From Sodiomyces alkalinus F11 (lineage: Eukaryota; Ascomycota; Sordariomycetes; Glomerellales; Plectosphaerellaceae), in contig NW_021167081.1 in NCBI RefSeq assembly GCF_003711515.1, forward strand, positions 2,199,170-2,263,169: a stretch of DNA of 64,000 bases. The letters run 5' to 3'. The translations under genes and the position numbers were made by a program. Under the pieces are notes generated by a model that did not search any database, was not told the DNA's origin, and saw only the letters and a program-made list of their open reading frames with translations. Below are positions 22,471 through 34,869 of the stretch, in pieces. Position 1 is the first letter of the stretch; every line of letters starts with the position of its first letter.

Positions 22471-22879
22471 GCCTGCTCGATTTTATCCAGAGCTCGACAC
22501 TAAGCTTAACGCAAATAAGACCACTAATCCTCCTAAATCTCGCCTTTAATCGAGGTCGTCTTTATATCTGTCGTGATATCCTACACGCCCTTATACCTCC
22601 TAATAGTTTCTCTTATTCGTCCTCCTATCTTAGTTTAAATAAATAATATATAGAAGCCGCCTATAAGTCCAGTAATCTATTACCTATCGCTATTCTAGCC
22701 TTCGCAGTCTTTAAGTCTACTCCTTTAGAAGTAATATCTTAGTGATAGTCGATTAGGTGCTTTAGCCTTACTATAACCGGTTCAAGATAGTTCGCGTGTA
22801 TCTTCCGATACCGTTCTTTGAGAACCTCGCTTAGTAGACCCTCTAACTAAGTAGTAACTCACTAGGTTATATACGACGC

Positions 22880-25800
22880 AGGCTTGAATAACCGTAACGG
22901 TCCTACCTATATCGGGTCGAACTTAGATATTAACTTTCTTTCTCTATCGGCGAGTTCCTACACGTATATATCTTTTCGTAAACGTTCCGATACTCTTATA
23001 AGCTCGATAGTATCCTTTTTTAGTATCCTCGTATTAAACCTAGCGATCCTCTCTCGTTATTTATTCCGAGCCTCCGTAAATACTCCTAGCAATACGTAAT
23101 ATCGGAAACTATCTATATTAAGAGTAGATTCTAATAATTCTCCTAGCTCGATGACCTCCGGCAGGTATCTGTCCCCACGAAGCCCTCTTAATATAGCTAT
23201 AAGTGTCACTTTACGATTATCCTGATATTCGCGTGTTTATTCGATATCGTTATCCTCTACGGCGTTATCGCCGTATAAAGGAGTAAAACCTAATATTACC
23301 TTTACTGGTGATATTCTTAGTAATACGATATATCTCGCGTTAATCTTCTATGAAAGAGCTAGTATCTCTCGATACTATCGAGTAATATTACCTCTCTTTA
23401 TACTATCTAGTGATATTGAAACTACGAATCTTCGTAGCTAAGCCTTAATAAGTTTTACTATACTCTTCGGAAGTCCTGTTAATCCCGGGTAAGATACTAG
23501 ACTAAAGATTATCCTAGTACCGTGATGCTTAAAGACTAAGTCTATAAAGGCGTTCTTAAAATATAATTTATTATTGGAGTAAAACAAGCTTAGCTATCCG
23601 AAAACGGGTGCTATTCTATTCTAAAGTGTCTTATACACCGATAAAGCGTTTACTATCTTTATAGCGTATAGAAGGACGAACCTGGTTAGGTAGTCGATAA
23701 GTACCAGAATATACTAGTGCCCTTCTGCTAAAACGGGGCTAATCAGGCCTATAAAATCTATCCCTACTAGTTTAAAAGGGCGGGAGATAATGACTTTTCT
23801 GGGTAATAGCTATAGGATCCTCGGGCCTATTTACTGGTATACCACGTATAAGCGGATATAATCCGTTAAGTCCTTTACCCGTTCTAGCTAGTAATATCTT
23901 CCCTTTAAGTTAGCGAGCACTATATTAATCCCGTAGTGTCCTTTATCGTTATAAAGTCTCCTTAGTACCCTTAGGATATTCTGTTAGGGAATATACTTCG
24001 CCAGGGATCTATTCTTCTCTAATCTATAGAGGTATACTCCGTAGATATAGTACTTCTTACTTAGGTGTTATAACGCCATTTTCTTCGCTCGTTTCTCGTG
24101 TTTATAGCTTACCGGTCCGATTATAATATGTCGCACGATATCCCTGTACTATTCCTTGAGATCTTGGTAATCCGGGTCGAGAAGGAACTTAAGTAATTCC
24201 TGTCTATAAACGTTCGAGATATTTACTGGTTCCGCTATTACCCTTAATAGCACTACTCGACGCTATAAATCTTTTAGAGTTATTAGCGGTAGTATAAACG
24301 CTATATAGTGAATTAGGTATACCTTTAACCGTAGCTAATTATTCTTTCCCCCCTTTCCGCCGCCCGGGTTTGAAAAATATAGCTTAACCCGAGCCGGGAC
24401 GATAACGTTTAGACGGCCGTCCGTTATCGAGAACTCCGGGGCTTCGCGTTATTATAGTGGACGTGGTTTATCCTGAAGGCGTGTTAGTATATGGCGTAGG
24501 CTATCTACGACTTTAATAATATGCTATATATTAGGTTAGTGAAGGTAGTGGTAATTAAATTCTATAAGCTTCTTAATCCACTTTAGAAGTTTTCCGTGGA
24601 CCTTTATAACCTTATTTATAGATTATATTATACTAAGGTGGTCGGAGTATACTATAATTAGAAATAGACTATATATTATTAACTATTACGTTTCCTATAG
24701 GCCTTATAACACGGCTAAAGTCTCCTTCTCGGGTAGTAAGTATCGCCTCTCTACTTTATTATGACGGAAAGATATAAACTAAATAACTCGTATAGAAGAC
24801 TCCTAATTCTTATCCGTAATCTCTATCCCTAAAGAGTAACCCTTAAGCTATATAAGGACGGCGCTTAGTCCGTGATCCGAGGCGTTTACTAAGACTTGAA
24901 ACTATATATTATCTAACACGCTAAAGACGACGTTTTGCTAAACTGCCTAATAGAGTTATTAAAGGGCCTGGTCCTGTTTTATACTCTAAGCTGGGGTTAG
25001 CCATCGTATATACTTCTTACGGACGCTAGATTTACCTAATAGTATAAAAGTAGGCTTAAACTTAAAGAATACTTAGCGAATAATATCTTCCTAGCTAGCT
25101 CTGCCTAGGATATACTTACGGAACGGTGGTATATATTATTGTAGTGGTTATATCTCATCCTAGGAGGCTAGTAGCTTATCTGCGTATTATCTCGCGAAGT
25201 CTAGGAACTTATCGTGATACTTATAGCCTATTCTGATTCTGCCTCCGTAGATATATATACCCACCGGATCCAAGTAGTCGAGGAAGAAATAACACTTCTT
25301 AGGCGTAAGTCCCACGGGTCCCTAAAGCACCCTAGGAAAGTAGTAGACCTAGAGATATAAAATGAGTGAAGAAGTCTTTACTGCCTATATTATAATCGTC
25401 GACGTAAATAAATAAATTAGACTAGAGCTCTTTTATATAGCCGAGTATAGACAGATGAAAAGTATAGGGAATTAAAGTACTTTCGCCGTCGTTAAAGATA
25501 TCCCCGAATACTATATCGCCGAACCGAGTATATATACTAGGAGAACCTAAAAGACCTTACGATATACGATTATAATACTAAGCGCTATTAGGTCCGGTGA
25601 CTATAAAAAGTTTCCGTGCGTCGGGATATAGCTAAATACCCTAGAAGCCGTTTAATATATTACAGCTAGAGTATACTGTGAGATATCCCTGGTGAATAGA
25701 ATCTAAGTCTGTTTCCAGGTTATAGTATAGATATGCGGGGCGTTAGATGGCCGTATTAAAGATTCTGAAATTATAGATAATACGGAATATATCTTTAGCG

Positions 25801-28800
25801 TAAGGCTTAGAAGGGAAAAGGGTAGGTATAACCCACTAAGCTTAAGACGCTTTAGTGAGAATTCCGGCCTATTCTATTTAAGGTATAGTAACCCTTATAA
25901 AGTCGCGTTATCGTCTACCGTATCTCTGCTATCTTTATCGGGAGGGCGGCTTTATATACTCCTTTAGGGAGATCTCGTGTTAAAGTCTTATAATAACTCG
26001 GATATTGTCCAGAGTTATTATAAACGTATCCCTATATATGTATAGGAGGGTCTTAGCTAAGTCTCTTTCCTAGGGCGAGTCTGCTATTATCCTAATATCA
26101 ATATTACTAGATATATACTATAAGTTAATCTCGGATATAGGTGTATAGCTTAAAGTACGAAATATATAGAGGACATTAAAGTAGTAGGGGGACTCCTGAA
26201 TTTCTGAAAGTCCTATATAAAGTGGAATTTCCGACTAGGATAATAGTTTCGGGTAATAATATTAGGGTAATATATCCGGAATACTTAATAATACTACCGG
26301 GAGAAGTATATCTCCTTAGCCCTCCGAAGTAAAGTCTGTCTAATCTTGATCCGTATAGGCTTTATTGCCTAATCCGGAAATATCGTCTAGATCCACCGGC
26401 GTGGAATCTTTAGCGACCGCTATAATCGCTCTATAAGCGAAGAATACTGCCCGGTACGAATTAACTATTCCTCCGGCCACGGCCTTCCGTAACTCCGTAG
26501 GTATTATAACTAGAGGGTGTTCTTCTATGTCTTCTTCTCGCTAAACTTTATATCCTGAATACACTCCGTCTCCCATACTCGTCGTAGTAAGCTATCGTCT
26601 AGCATCTTAACTCTAAGGTAACTAGAAATAAGGTGTTAAAGGGGTATTCTGTTAAGTAGTGTCTTAGGGAAAAGAAGTCTTAATTCCCTTCTAGGTTTCG
26701 GGTAATAGAATAAAGTTAGGGAGGATTCTATAGTACTCTTTTATAGTTAACCCAGCTATTCAGAAAACGAATTAAGGTAGGTAAATTCTCTAAATCTTCT
26801 TCGTCTAGCGACGACTCGTCTTCCCGCTAAGTCGACGCGTTATTTTCTGATTTCGTCCTCCTATAAGGTAGTGCGTCCTACGATATCGCGGGGAACGCTA
26901 TATCTAATATAGCCCCTTTATCGGTCTAACAAGGTAAATATCTAAAAGAGTATAAAGATAATAGTGTTAAATAGATCTCTTATTCGTGTCACGGAAAATA
27001 TAAACTTAATAATCGTAAAAAGAATTTCATTTATTTTCTACTCGTTATCCGTTATAATAATAATAATAATCATAACTCCTCTACTTAAGATATCTCGAGA
27101 GCTGCCTATCTATATATCGACCGTGTTCTATAACTTATAAAGTTTTACCCGTATACTTCCTTCCCGATAAAATAACCTACTCGTACACTCACGTTATAGA
27201 CTCTACTACGCACCTGCCTAAAGCTATATAAAGGATACTATATAGCAGGAGTAGTACACTAAACCGGAAATCCCTAAAGTAAGACTACCTCCTCCGTTCC
27301 CTTGTAAGACTTCTTAATTTAGTGGTGGTTTCCCGGTCGCTATCCTCTTAATCCTCTATATACTATTTCGCACGGGCCTTTAGCTTATCCTGTCCTGCCG
27401 CTAAAGTATCTTCTAAGTTCTTTAGGATATCGTTATCCTAATTATTACCAGAATCTCTATCTATCTTACTATCTAAGTCCTCCGTTTCGCCTAGTACTTT
27501 TATCGTGTAAGTAGGCGGGCGGCTCTTAATCTTATATAGTTATTTAGAGTCGGGGCGAACGTAGAAGTTTCGGGAGTTAGGGTGTGTTAGCACTACCTTA
27601 GTGTGTCCGTCTATACCTCTAACTATTAATATCGCTCCGCGATAATCCACGATAGCCTGTATACGTCTATGCTATTACTTTCCGAGGAGGAGGTCCTATT
27701 CCTCTAACTATCCGAGGATAAACGGCCTGATTATACTAAGAATACCGCCTACCACGATTTATAATAGATGATAATCAGTAACGGGTATAATTTTATTATC
27801 CGTTAATCGGACTATACTTAGTTTACCGAGTTTTCCTACCGGCAAGTCGTGTTTAGAAACGAAGTGACCGCTAACGGCTTTTATACTAGATCCCGAATTA
27901 AGGAGGATTATATCAGAGTATATATCTTCTATATAGTCGAATATATAGACTAATATATTCGGCACTCCGTCTTCTATTCCGAAAGCGATATCTCTGTATT
28001 TTAGAGTAAAGGGCGCGATATCGCGGCCCCCGGATATTAGCGCGAGATAAAAGATCGTTATTACCTTATTTCTCTTCTTTTTATTCGCTCTTATTCGGTT
28101 CGCCTCTCCTTTACCGTCCTACTTAGATATCTCCGTCTGAATTATATAATATAGCTCCGCTCTTATTAATAGGGAAGCCTAAAATAGTTATATTATGCTT
28201 ATATTCACGTTCTAGCGGGAGAGAAAATCTGTTATAGAAAAAGGCGCTAACCTAGAGACCTTTATACCGCGAATCGGCTTTAGTCTCCTAAAGGTATCTT
28301 TATCTACCTTTTTCGTACCTCTATCCTGGATCTAAATCTATTTCCCCTTATCCGCCAATAAGGTTCCCGCCTCTTTTCGCTACGTAGGGCGAGTAACCTC
28401 CAGAATTAGTTCTATAAAAGGCTAGGGGATCGTCTCCGGTTTATTAGCTTCATCCACCACGGTTAAGTATAGTGGGTGCTTAACTATAGCGGGCAGCTTA
28501 GATTTAGGTTATGCTAGAGGACGGGGGGGTAGTACAGTACAAGGTAGGATAGTGTTAGGATAATAAGGTGGAGGAGGATATATTCTCTAAGGTTTAGCCC
28601 TTAAGTCGGCTATATCCTCGTCTTTCTCCGCTACCTCCCGTTATCTCTTATTCAGAAACGCTTACTCAGTCTCTTAGTACCCTATCGTATTATAGTACCT
28701 GGGTCTTAAGTCTCTAACCCGGATATTATTAACCTTATATTCTAGTAGACTTTTTCCTTATAAGCGTAAGTTAGAGGAGGGATCTATATACTCTATTCGA

Positions 28801-30000
28801 TCGATACTATTATATACCCCGCGGAACCTATAATATTATAGTAATTTAACCCCTCGACCTATACTTATAAGGATTCCGCCTATATACGATTAATATTCCG
28901 GAGGATAAGGTAAACGGGAATCTATCCGGGTTATAGTCTAGTTAGCTAAGAGTTATTTAATTATCCTCGGTTCTCCCTAAGCTCTTTATCTTATACTACT
29001 AGTATTTTATCGCGTTTAGCCTCCTAAGTTTCTCTCCTCTATTACTATTATTCCCGGGAACCCTTATTCGGATAATCGCGAAGAAAGTATCCCTAGTTAC
29101 TATAACTAAAGCAGAAAATCCTGTCCGTATTCTAGGGGAATAAAGGGTTATTACGGGGCTTATTAGACGAGGGGGAAGTAAACGCTATATTCGGATTATA
29201 TAACCTACCCGAGGCCGATCTAATAGATATACCGTTAAGTTTATTCACTAATACTTTCACTAACTTCCCTTAGCTTTCCCTAAATTTCCTAATAAATTCC
29301 TAATTAATATTACGGGAAGTATCTTCCAGAGTATTATCTATTAATTCGGATATATTATAGTAATCACGAGCGACTTCGATAAGTAGACTTTTCACCTCCT
29401 TAAAGGAGACCGAATCCTTAAAGATACCGTGTTTAGTTTTACTGGATACCGCTAATCTATCTATAATCCTCTCCTTAATATAGGAGTTAATCTTACTATC
29501 TATTATCTAGCTATAGACGCGCTGGATAAATAGACGCCGGATTTCCGACGGTATCAATCTCGCGTTTAGGCGAACGGCTCTCTTAAGGTACGTAACGAGC
29601 TATTCCCTAATCTTACGAGTAAATATCGTGGCTTCGATACTTACCTGCCCGTCGCGTCGGGCGGCGTTATCCTTAAATTCGTCCTAAACTTTTCCTTTAC
29701 TATCTTCTAGCTAGTTCTATCTTTTAGTTCGAGTATCTCCTACTATATTTTTACTCGTCCTATAAGGTAAGTGCATATAAAGCGGAGCTTATATTATTCC
29801 CTGGCTATATCGCTTAGACGGTCTCCGAGTAGGTCCGCGATATCTTCAATATTACTAAGGAACTCGGATATAAGGTATAAGTGTTTAGTGCTAAAGAATT
29901 TAAACACTACGCCGGCTCTAAAGCTCTCTATCCCGGGGACTATAGTGTAATAAGGTTAGGGGGGTAAGGTACCTAAAGGGGGTATTAGTTCCTCCAGAGA
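22880..30000 (-). pseudogene. gypsy-A gag-pol, inactivated
   Basis: Read on the minus strand. Gag spans about 30,000-28,900 and ends in a zinc knuckle at 29,113-29,069 in which two of three Cys and the His codon now encode Tyr and a Gln codon is TAG. A retropepsin-like stretch lies at 27,965-27,759, with NSGSS where DSG is expected, followed by HDLPVGKLGKL. The reverse transcriptase box IYVDDYN is intact at 25,406-25,395. RNase H follows around 24,900-24,600. Integrase lies at about 24,100-23,200, with NDKGHYG of its zinc region and FIGLISP of the core. Stops are frequent throughout. Confidence 0.82.
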
Positions 30001-31519
30001 GGTCACGGGCCTTATATTAAATAGGTAATCGTAAAGAGTAAAAAGGTAGGGCTAAGTAAAGAACCAGATAGAATCACGAGGGGATCACGATAGGGAAAGT
30101 GTAAGGGTAGCTAAAGAATCAGATTAATCGCTAGCCTACCTCTTCTAAGGGGAGGCTCCTCTGCTTCTTAAGACTATACTCCGCTACTCCTCGAGGACTG
30201 CTTTATTTACTTCCTCGAGGGCTGCCTTATTTACTTCGAGGGGCTATTCTGTTTACTAGTATAATAACTGCTTTATTTATGCCTCGAGGGGTCTTAGACT
30301 AGGCACGCCTGGACCCCTATGGGCTCACACTGGGAACCTATTATGACCACTACTGCAGGCACCTGACACCTTAATACTAGAGATAGTAGAGATATAAAGA
30401 CTAAAAACGAGGAAGGGGTGGGTTATCGTATTATAAATAATCGTGCCACGATAAGGGGAGCTATCTAGAAGAGTGTAGTAGGGGAAGTAGGTAGAGGGAC
30501 TTTTAACCTGCTTATATTCCCGGATATGCGAGGAAGATAACCGATAGTAAGGTAAGGGAGAAAGGGGGGGGTTTTCCGCCAATAACTCCGGTATATATAT
30601 ATAAGTGTAGCTAAACCAGATATACTATTTTCTCGTGAAGAATAGAAAGGAAAAGTGTTAATATAATTCTAGTCGTGTTTTTCCCCTTTATTTCTTTTTT
30701 CGTTATCTAAGGAGGAGAATTCTAAGAGAGGCCGTTCTCTATCCTACTATTTTTATATATAAATAAACACCTTCCTCGCTACGTTATCACTTTTATGGTT
30801 AAACCTTCCTAGCCACTATAGTTAGGACTATCGCTTCTATTCTTCGCTTACTGAGTTTCGTTCTTAAAGTAGCTCTTATTTTATCGGAGGTATTAGCGTT
30901 ATCGCTAGCGCACCCTGTCCTGGGTCTTAACCCACATTTTAGGCTTCTACCTGCCCGAGCTAAATATATCTATATATATCTTTTATTCTTACTCGGACAC
31001 GCCTTTATATAAGAAAGCGACTTCTAGCTTTTAATCGATTTCCTATAAATGTTGACTATATCGGGTCCGTGGTTTCTTTTTCTTATATTTTACTTATCAA
31101 AGTAAAAAAGCGTTCGGCTTCCTTCTCCGTAAAGCTTACTATCCCTATATAGGGTAACCCGAGATTCCTATAAGGTCCCTATATATTATTATTTGACTAG
31201 TTAATTTACTTTCCGAACTATTAATATCTTCTTAACGCGCCGATCGCGTTAAGTCTTTATTCGATCCGTGTCGTCTTATTATACGTGAAAGTATTAATCT
31301 TAGTCGGCGTTTATTCCTATTATAACGTGCCCTCGCGTTGTAAACCTACAATAGCAGAGTTTTATCGTGTTAGTCGGGAGTTATCGTATACTACGAAGGG
31401 AAAGGGGTAATCTAACGAGTTTACCTAGTATAATTTAATAACGATTATCTTTATAAACGAAAGATAATAAAATAAGCTTAACTAAAATAATATAGTTAAC
31501 CCTTATACTGACCACGAAC

Positions 31520-31646
31520 TAAGATAATCGTCGTGTACATGGTATAGATATATATATATAAGGAAGAAGCTAAGTACCAGCTATAGGTCCTTGCACGGAT
31601 ATAATAAGTCATCCGTTCCTGGGCAGGTTATATAACCTGCCCTATA
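31520..31646 (-). repeat. gypsy-A 5' LTR
   Basis: 127 bp, direct repeat of 22,344-22,470, with the same 22-bp palindrome at 31,621-31,642. Confidence 0.88.
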
Positions 31647-32250
31647 TATGAAAATATAAGATTAACCTAGTATAACCACGCCGCCCTTACGTGGATAGTA
31701 TAGCTTACCACCCTAACGACCTAAGCCGGAACCTCGCCCCCGCGGAAGGCCCTTATAAGGGAATAGGGTCGAGCCTAGGCGGAAGCACGGCGGCTCTGTA
31801 GCTATACCGTAGCGGTACTAAGCCGCCCCCCGATATAACGCTCCCTCCGGAAATAGAAAAGGCTCCTTAAGCTATAAAGCTCTGTACTTACCTGGATTAG
31901 ATTAGAAAAACTAGGCCTACGAGTATTCCTAGCTAAAATAAGGGTGCCGGGCTTCCTATCACCGCGGTGCCGTTACGGGGACGTAGGGGCGGAAACGGCG
32001 GAGCACGTAGTACTCTAATACTAGGAGGTAACCGAGGAGGACCGTAAAAACCTCTTCGGTACTATAAGAAGGCTACTTATAACTAGAGGAGACTTATATA
32101 ATATACTAGAACACGATACTAAGGCCCGGGTAGTTATAAGGTGGTTCCTATAATAGAAAAGGCTTAAGGATTTTCGCCTCGCACTTAAAGTTATAAAGGC
32201 CTATAAAAATACCCGTAATACCGAAGCGGGACTATATTGGGGATAGGGCG
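31647..32250 (+). pseudogene. LINE (Tad1/I-like) 3' end, inactivated
   Basis: Directly after the gypsy-A LTR, a plus-strand frame reads LEKLGLRVFLAKIRVPGF, then a decayed zinc-binding segment (RCRYGDVGAETAEHVVL), then an alpha-helical tail with IRWFL. This is the usual C-terminal end of fungal LINE ORF2 proteins: the last part of RNase H, a CxC...H...C motif and a short tail. Some Cys codons are now Tyr or stop. The reverse transcriptase and endonuclease parts are absent; the 5' side is cut off by gypsy-A. Confidence 0.65.
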
Positions 32251-33919
32251 ATATAACGACTAACTAATTATTAGAATAAGGGCCTTATAAGCCAGGACCC
32301 TAGTAGTATCGATATAGTACTATTACGGTACCGACTAGCTCTTATCGTTATTACCTCCCTCGGAGGCATTAACACTACTTTTAACGTACTTAAGACCCTA
32401 CTAGGCCTAGTTAGCTAGCTAATACCGCTAAGGAGCCGTAGCGGGACTAAGGGGGAGCCACTTATAAGGTATTCTAAGATTAGATCTATCTTACCCTCTA
32501 AGCGTCTTATCTAATAAGATAACTCCTATACCTTTACTAATACGGGGCCGCCGTGACCGTGACTGGAAGGTAATGCCTAGTTTAGGACCTAGCTAAAAGA
32601 CCGGGACGCTATCCTTAGGTACTCCTTAGCCTATATCTTATTAGTGTAGAATTACTATAGCACCGAAAGGGGATACTTATAGTAGCGATACTAATACTAC
32701 TAGTAGCCTTTACCGCCACGTATACCTAATAGATATCCATAAGGTGTCATTACTACTTCTTAGTAGCGGAGGGGACCTATTAAGCTATTAGCTATATCCA
32801 CCTTAATATATACACGGTATTATTATAGTACTAAGGCGACTTATATCCTTATATAAACGGCGACTATTAGTATACTAATAATAGACCGCGCTTATTCCTA
32901 TAGTATTAGCGTAAGCTTCTATATTATCGGGGTAAGTGCCTAGACGCTTACTATAACGAATATAACTACCCTATATTAGCGCTATAACACTACTCCGACA
33001 CTACTAAGGGCTATATACGGTATAATATAAACTACGTCGCGCTTATAACGGCGGTTATTATTATTAGTATTAGTGTTATTAGAAGATAATATCTACGACT
33101 ATTAGTATACTATTACTAAGGTACTGCTACGCTATAAAAGGAACTTATACTATACTACTACTATAGATTACTTATTTGTATATATAAATCGATACTATAC
33201 TACCTAAATAACCCTACACCACTACGCTACTATAACGCTACCCGTAAAATACTTATAGTTAAACTATAATAGAAATATAATAAGAAAGCTAAAAGGGTTG
33301 ATTAGTTAGTATAGGCCGTAATAATATACTTATAAGACCGTAAGCGGGAATACATTAAGGGGAAAGTCTATAATAAACTCGTTAGTGTTATAGGAAGAAA
33401 AAGGAGGATTAAGGAATAAAGGCCTTAGAGGATATTAAGTATTTAATCCTTATAATAGGGTAGGGCCTTATTCCCCTTACCTATTACCGGATATAGCAGG
33501 AACTTACCTAGGGAAGGTACAAGGCGCCTACCTCCTTACTCCCTTGATTAACCGAATAAAAGGAATAAAGGTATAATCCTTAAGGGATATAAGAAGGCCG
33601 AGGCTAAAGAGCCGTAGCTACTATATAGCGGAAGCGCGGTAGCGCCCCCTTAGCCTTCGCTCTACTAATAGAGATTAGCTTAGGCTAATTTACCTAACTA
33701 CTAGCCTGCTACACTTCCTATTAGCCACTAGCCCAGAGGTAAGCTCCAGATATGTAATAGGGAAGAACCGGGGCTATATCGGCCCCGTAGCGGCACCTCT
33801 CTACCTAAGGAAGTGTATAGAGGTTTTCCCCGGGTTTTACCCGGGTCTTCCCTTCTATAGCCACCCGAGAAGGACCGTATAGCCTAGGAAGGCTCCTATA
33901 GATTAGTCAGGATAATGGA
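32251..33919. other. RIP-mutated repeat DNA, family not recognised
   Basis: TA-rich, CA/TG-poor sequence with no frame that I can assign. A plus-strand frame near 32,640-32,760 reads as runs of stop and Tyr that would be Gln/Tyr-rich before RIP. A Lys/Arg-rich stretch lies at about 33,240-33,420. It may be the 3' part of the LINE or an unrelated element. Confidence 0.4.
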
Positions 33920-34576
33920 GTAAGATCGATAATAATAAAACCTAGTATAAATTACGTAAGGAATTATATTAATCAAAAAGCTAGGGTAGATATTTAGTCT
34001 AGGCGATACGGGCTAGGGTACTTAAACAGAACGGTTTCCCTATATACACACCGTTCGTTTAATATACCTACGCCCGAAGAGTCCACCGTTTTTATACCGA
34101 AGATTTCCCGTAGGACTAGTCATTAGACCACGGCTATATAGGGCCGATATAGTTATGCATTATACGTTTACACTCCCCTTTAAATTGTTAAATATCTAGG
34201 TAGTAGAGGAGCGATAATTTAACTAACGTTAACTAGTAACCTATTCTATCTTAAGCAGGTCCTTAAAGTAGTTAAACGGCCCTAGTTATAAAGGCTTTAT
34301 AAAGCCGTCGGCAGGGTTATTAATACTCTTAATATACTCGATCTTAACCTTATTATACTCTATAGTATTAAAGATATAAGAGTAGTCAAGTAGCGTAAAC
34401 TTATTATAGTTAGAGCGTTCTAACTTAGCGATAGCTTTAGTATTATCGACTTTAATAGTAATAGGGTTATTAAGGTCCTCGCTAAGCTCTTATATGAGGT
34501 ATCGTATATATTAAGTAGTTTATACTACGTTACTAAGGGCATAGAACTTGGCTTTAGGTATAGATTTTATAATACG
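33920..34576 (-). mobile_element. copia-B, 3' part (RNase H end and LTR)
   Basis: The minus strand gives copia RNase H text (VDNTKAIAKLERSN, then INNPADGFIKPL) from 34,576 down to about 34,240. A polypurine tract (AAAGGGGAG) follows, then an LTR beginning TGTAAACG at 34,172. The LTR extends to roughly 33,920, but its outer end is not defined because no second copy is in the window. The gene continues at 41,691 after an interruption by gypsy-B. It is a different copia family from copia-1 and copia-2. Confidence 0.75.
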
Positions 34577-34681
34577 AGCCTAGCGCTATAGACTTTTCTT
34601 CTTTTCCTTCTTCCTCCCTTAGTTCTAGATAATCTATTATTACGACCTTACTTAGTGCCACGACCTATAACTAGTCGTTTA
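34577..34681 (+). repeat. gypsy-B 5' LTR, truncated
   Basis: It matches 41,586-41,690 with only a few C/T differences. The first 107 bp of the LTR are missing. Confidence 0.85.
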
Positions 34682-34869
34682 TATATCTAGAACTTAGCGA
34701 TACCTACGCGCTACGCTAGCGATAGATTAGGATCCTAACGCTACTGCCTAATAACCTATTAGAATTAAATAGGTCGTAGAGTGGACGAACTAACGGTTCG
34801 AAGAAAACGACTAAGCCCTAAATGTAAGGCTAGGCCCTCTCTATAAAGAATATACCGATATTAACTTAA

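Larger units (their letters stand above)
22344..31646 (-). mobile_element. gypsy-A, Ty3/gypsy retrotransposon with 127-bp LTRs
   Basis: Direct terminal repeats of 127 bp (22,344-22,470 and 31,520-31,646) enclose a minus-strand decayed gag-pol in gypsy order: Gag, protease, reverse transcriptase, RNase H, integrase. LTR ends read TA...TA, as TG...CA would after RIP. No matching target duplication was found at the two outer edges (GTGTG versus TATGA). The TGGTCAG about 5 nt inside the 5' LTR may be the primer-binding site. The element is about 9.3 kb, with a long leader between the 5' LTR and Gag. Confidence 0.85.

Noticed and set aside
22884..23099. Plus-strand 71-codon frame in gypsy-A
   Set aside because: It overlaps the minus-strand integrase tail and has no independent domain.
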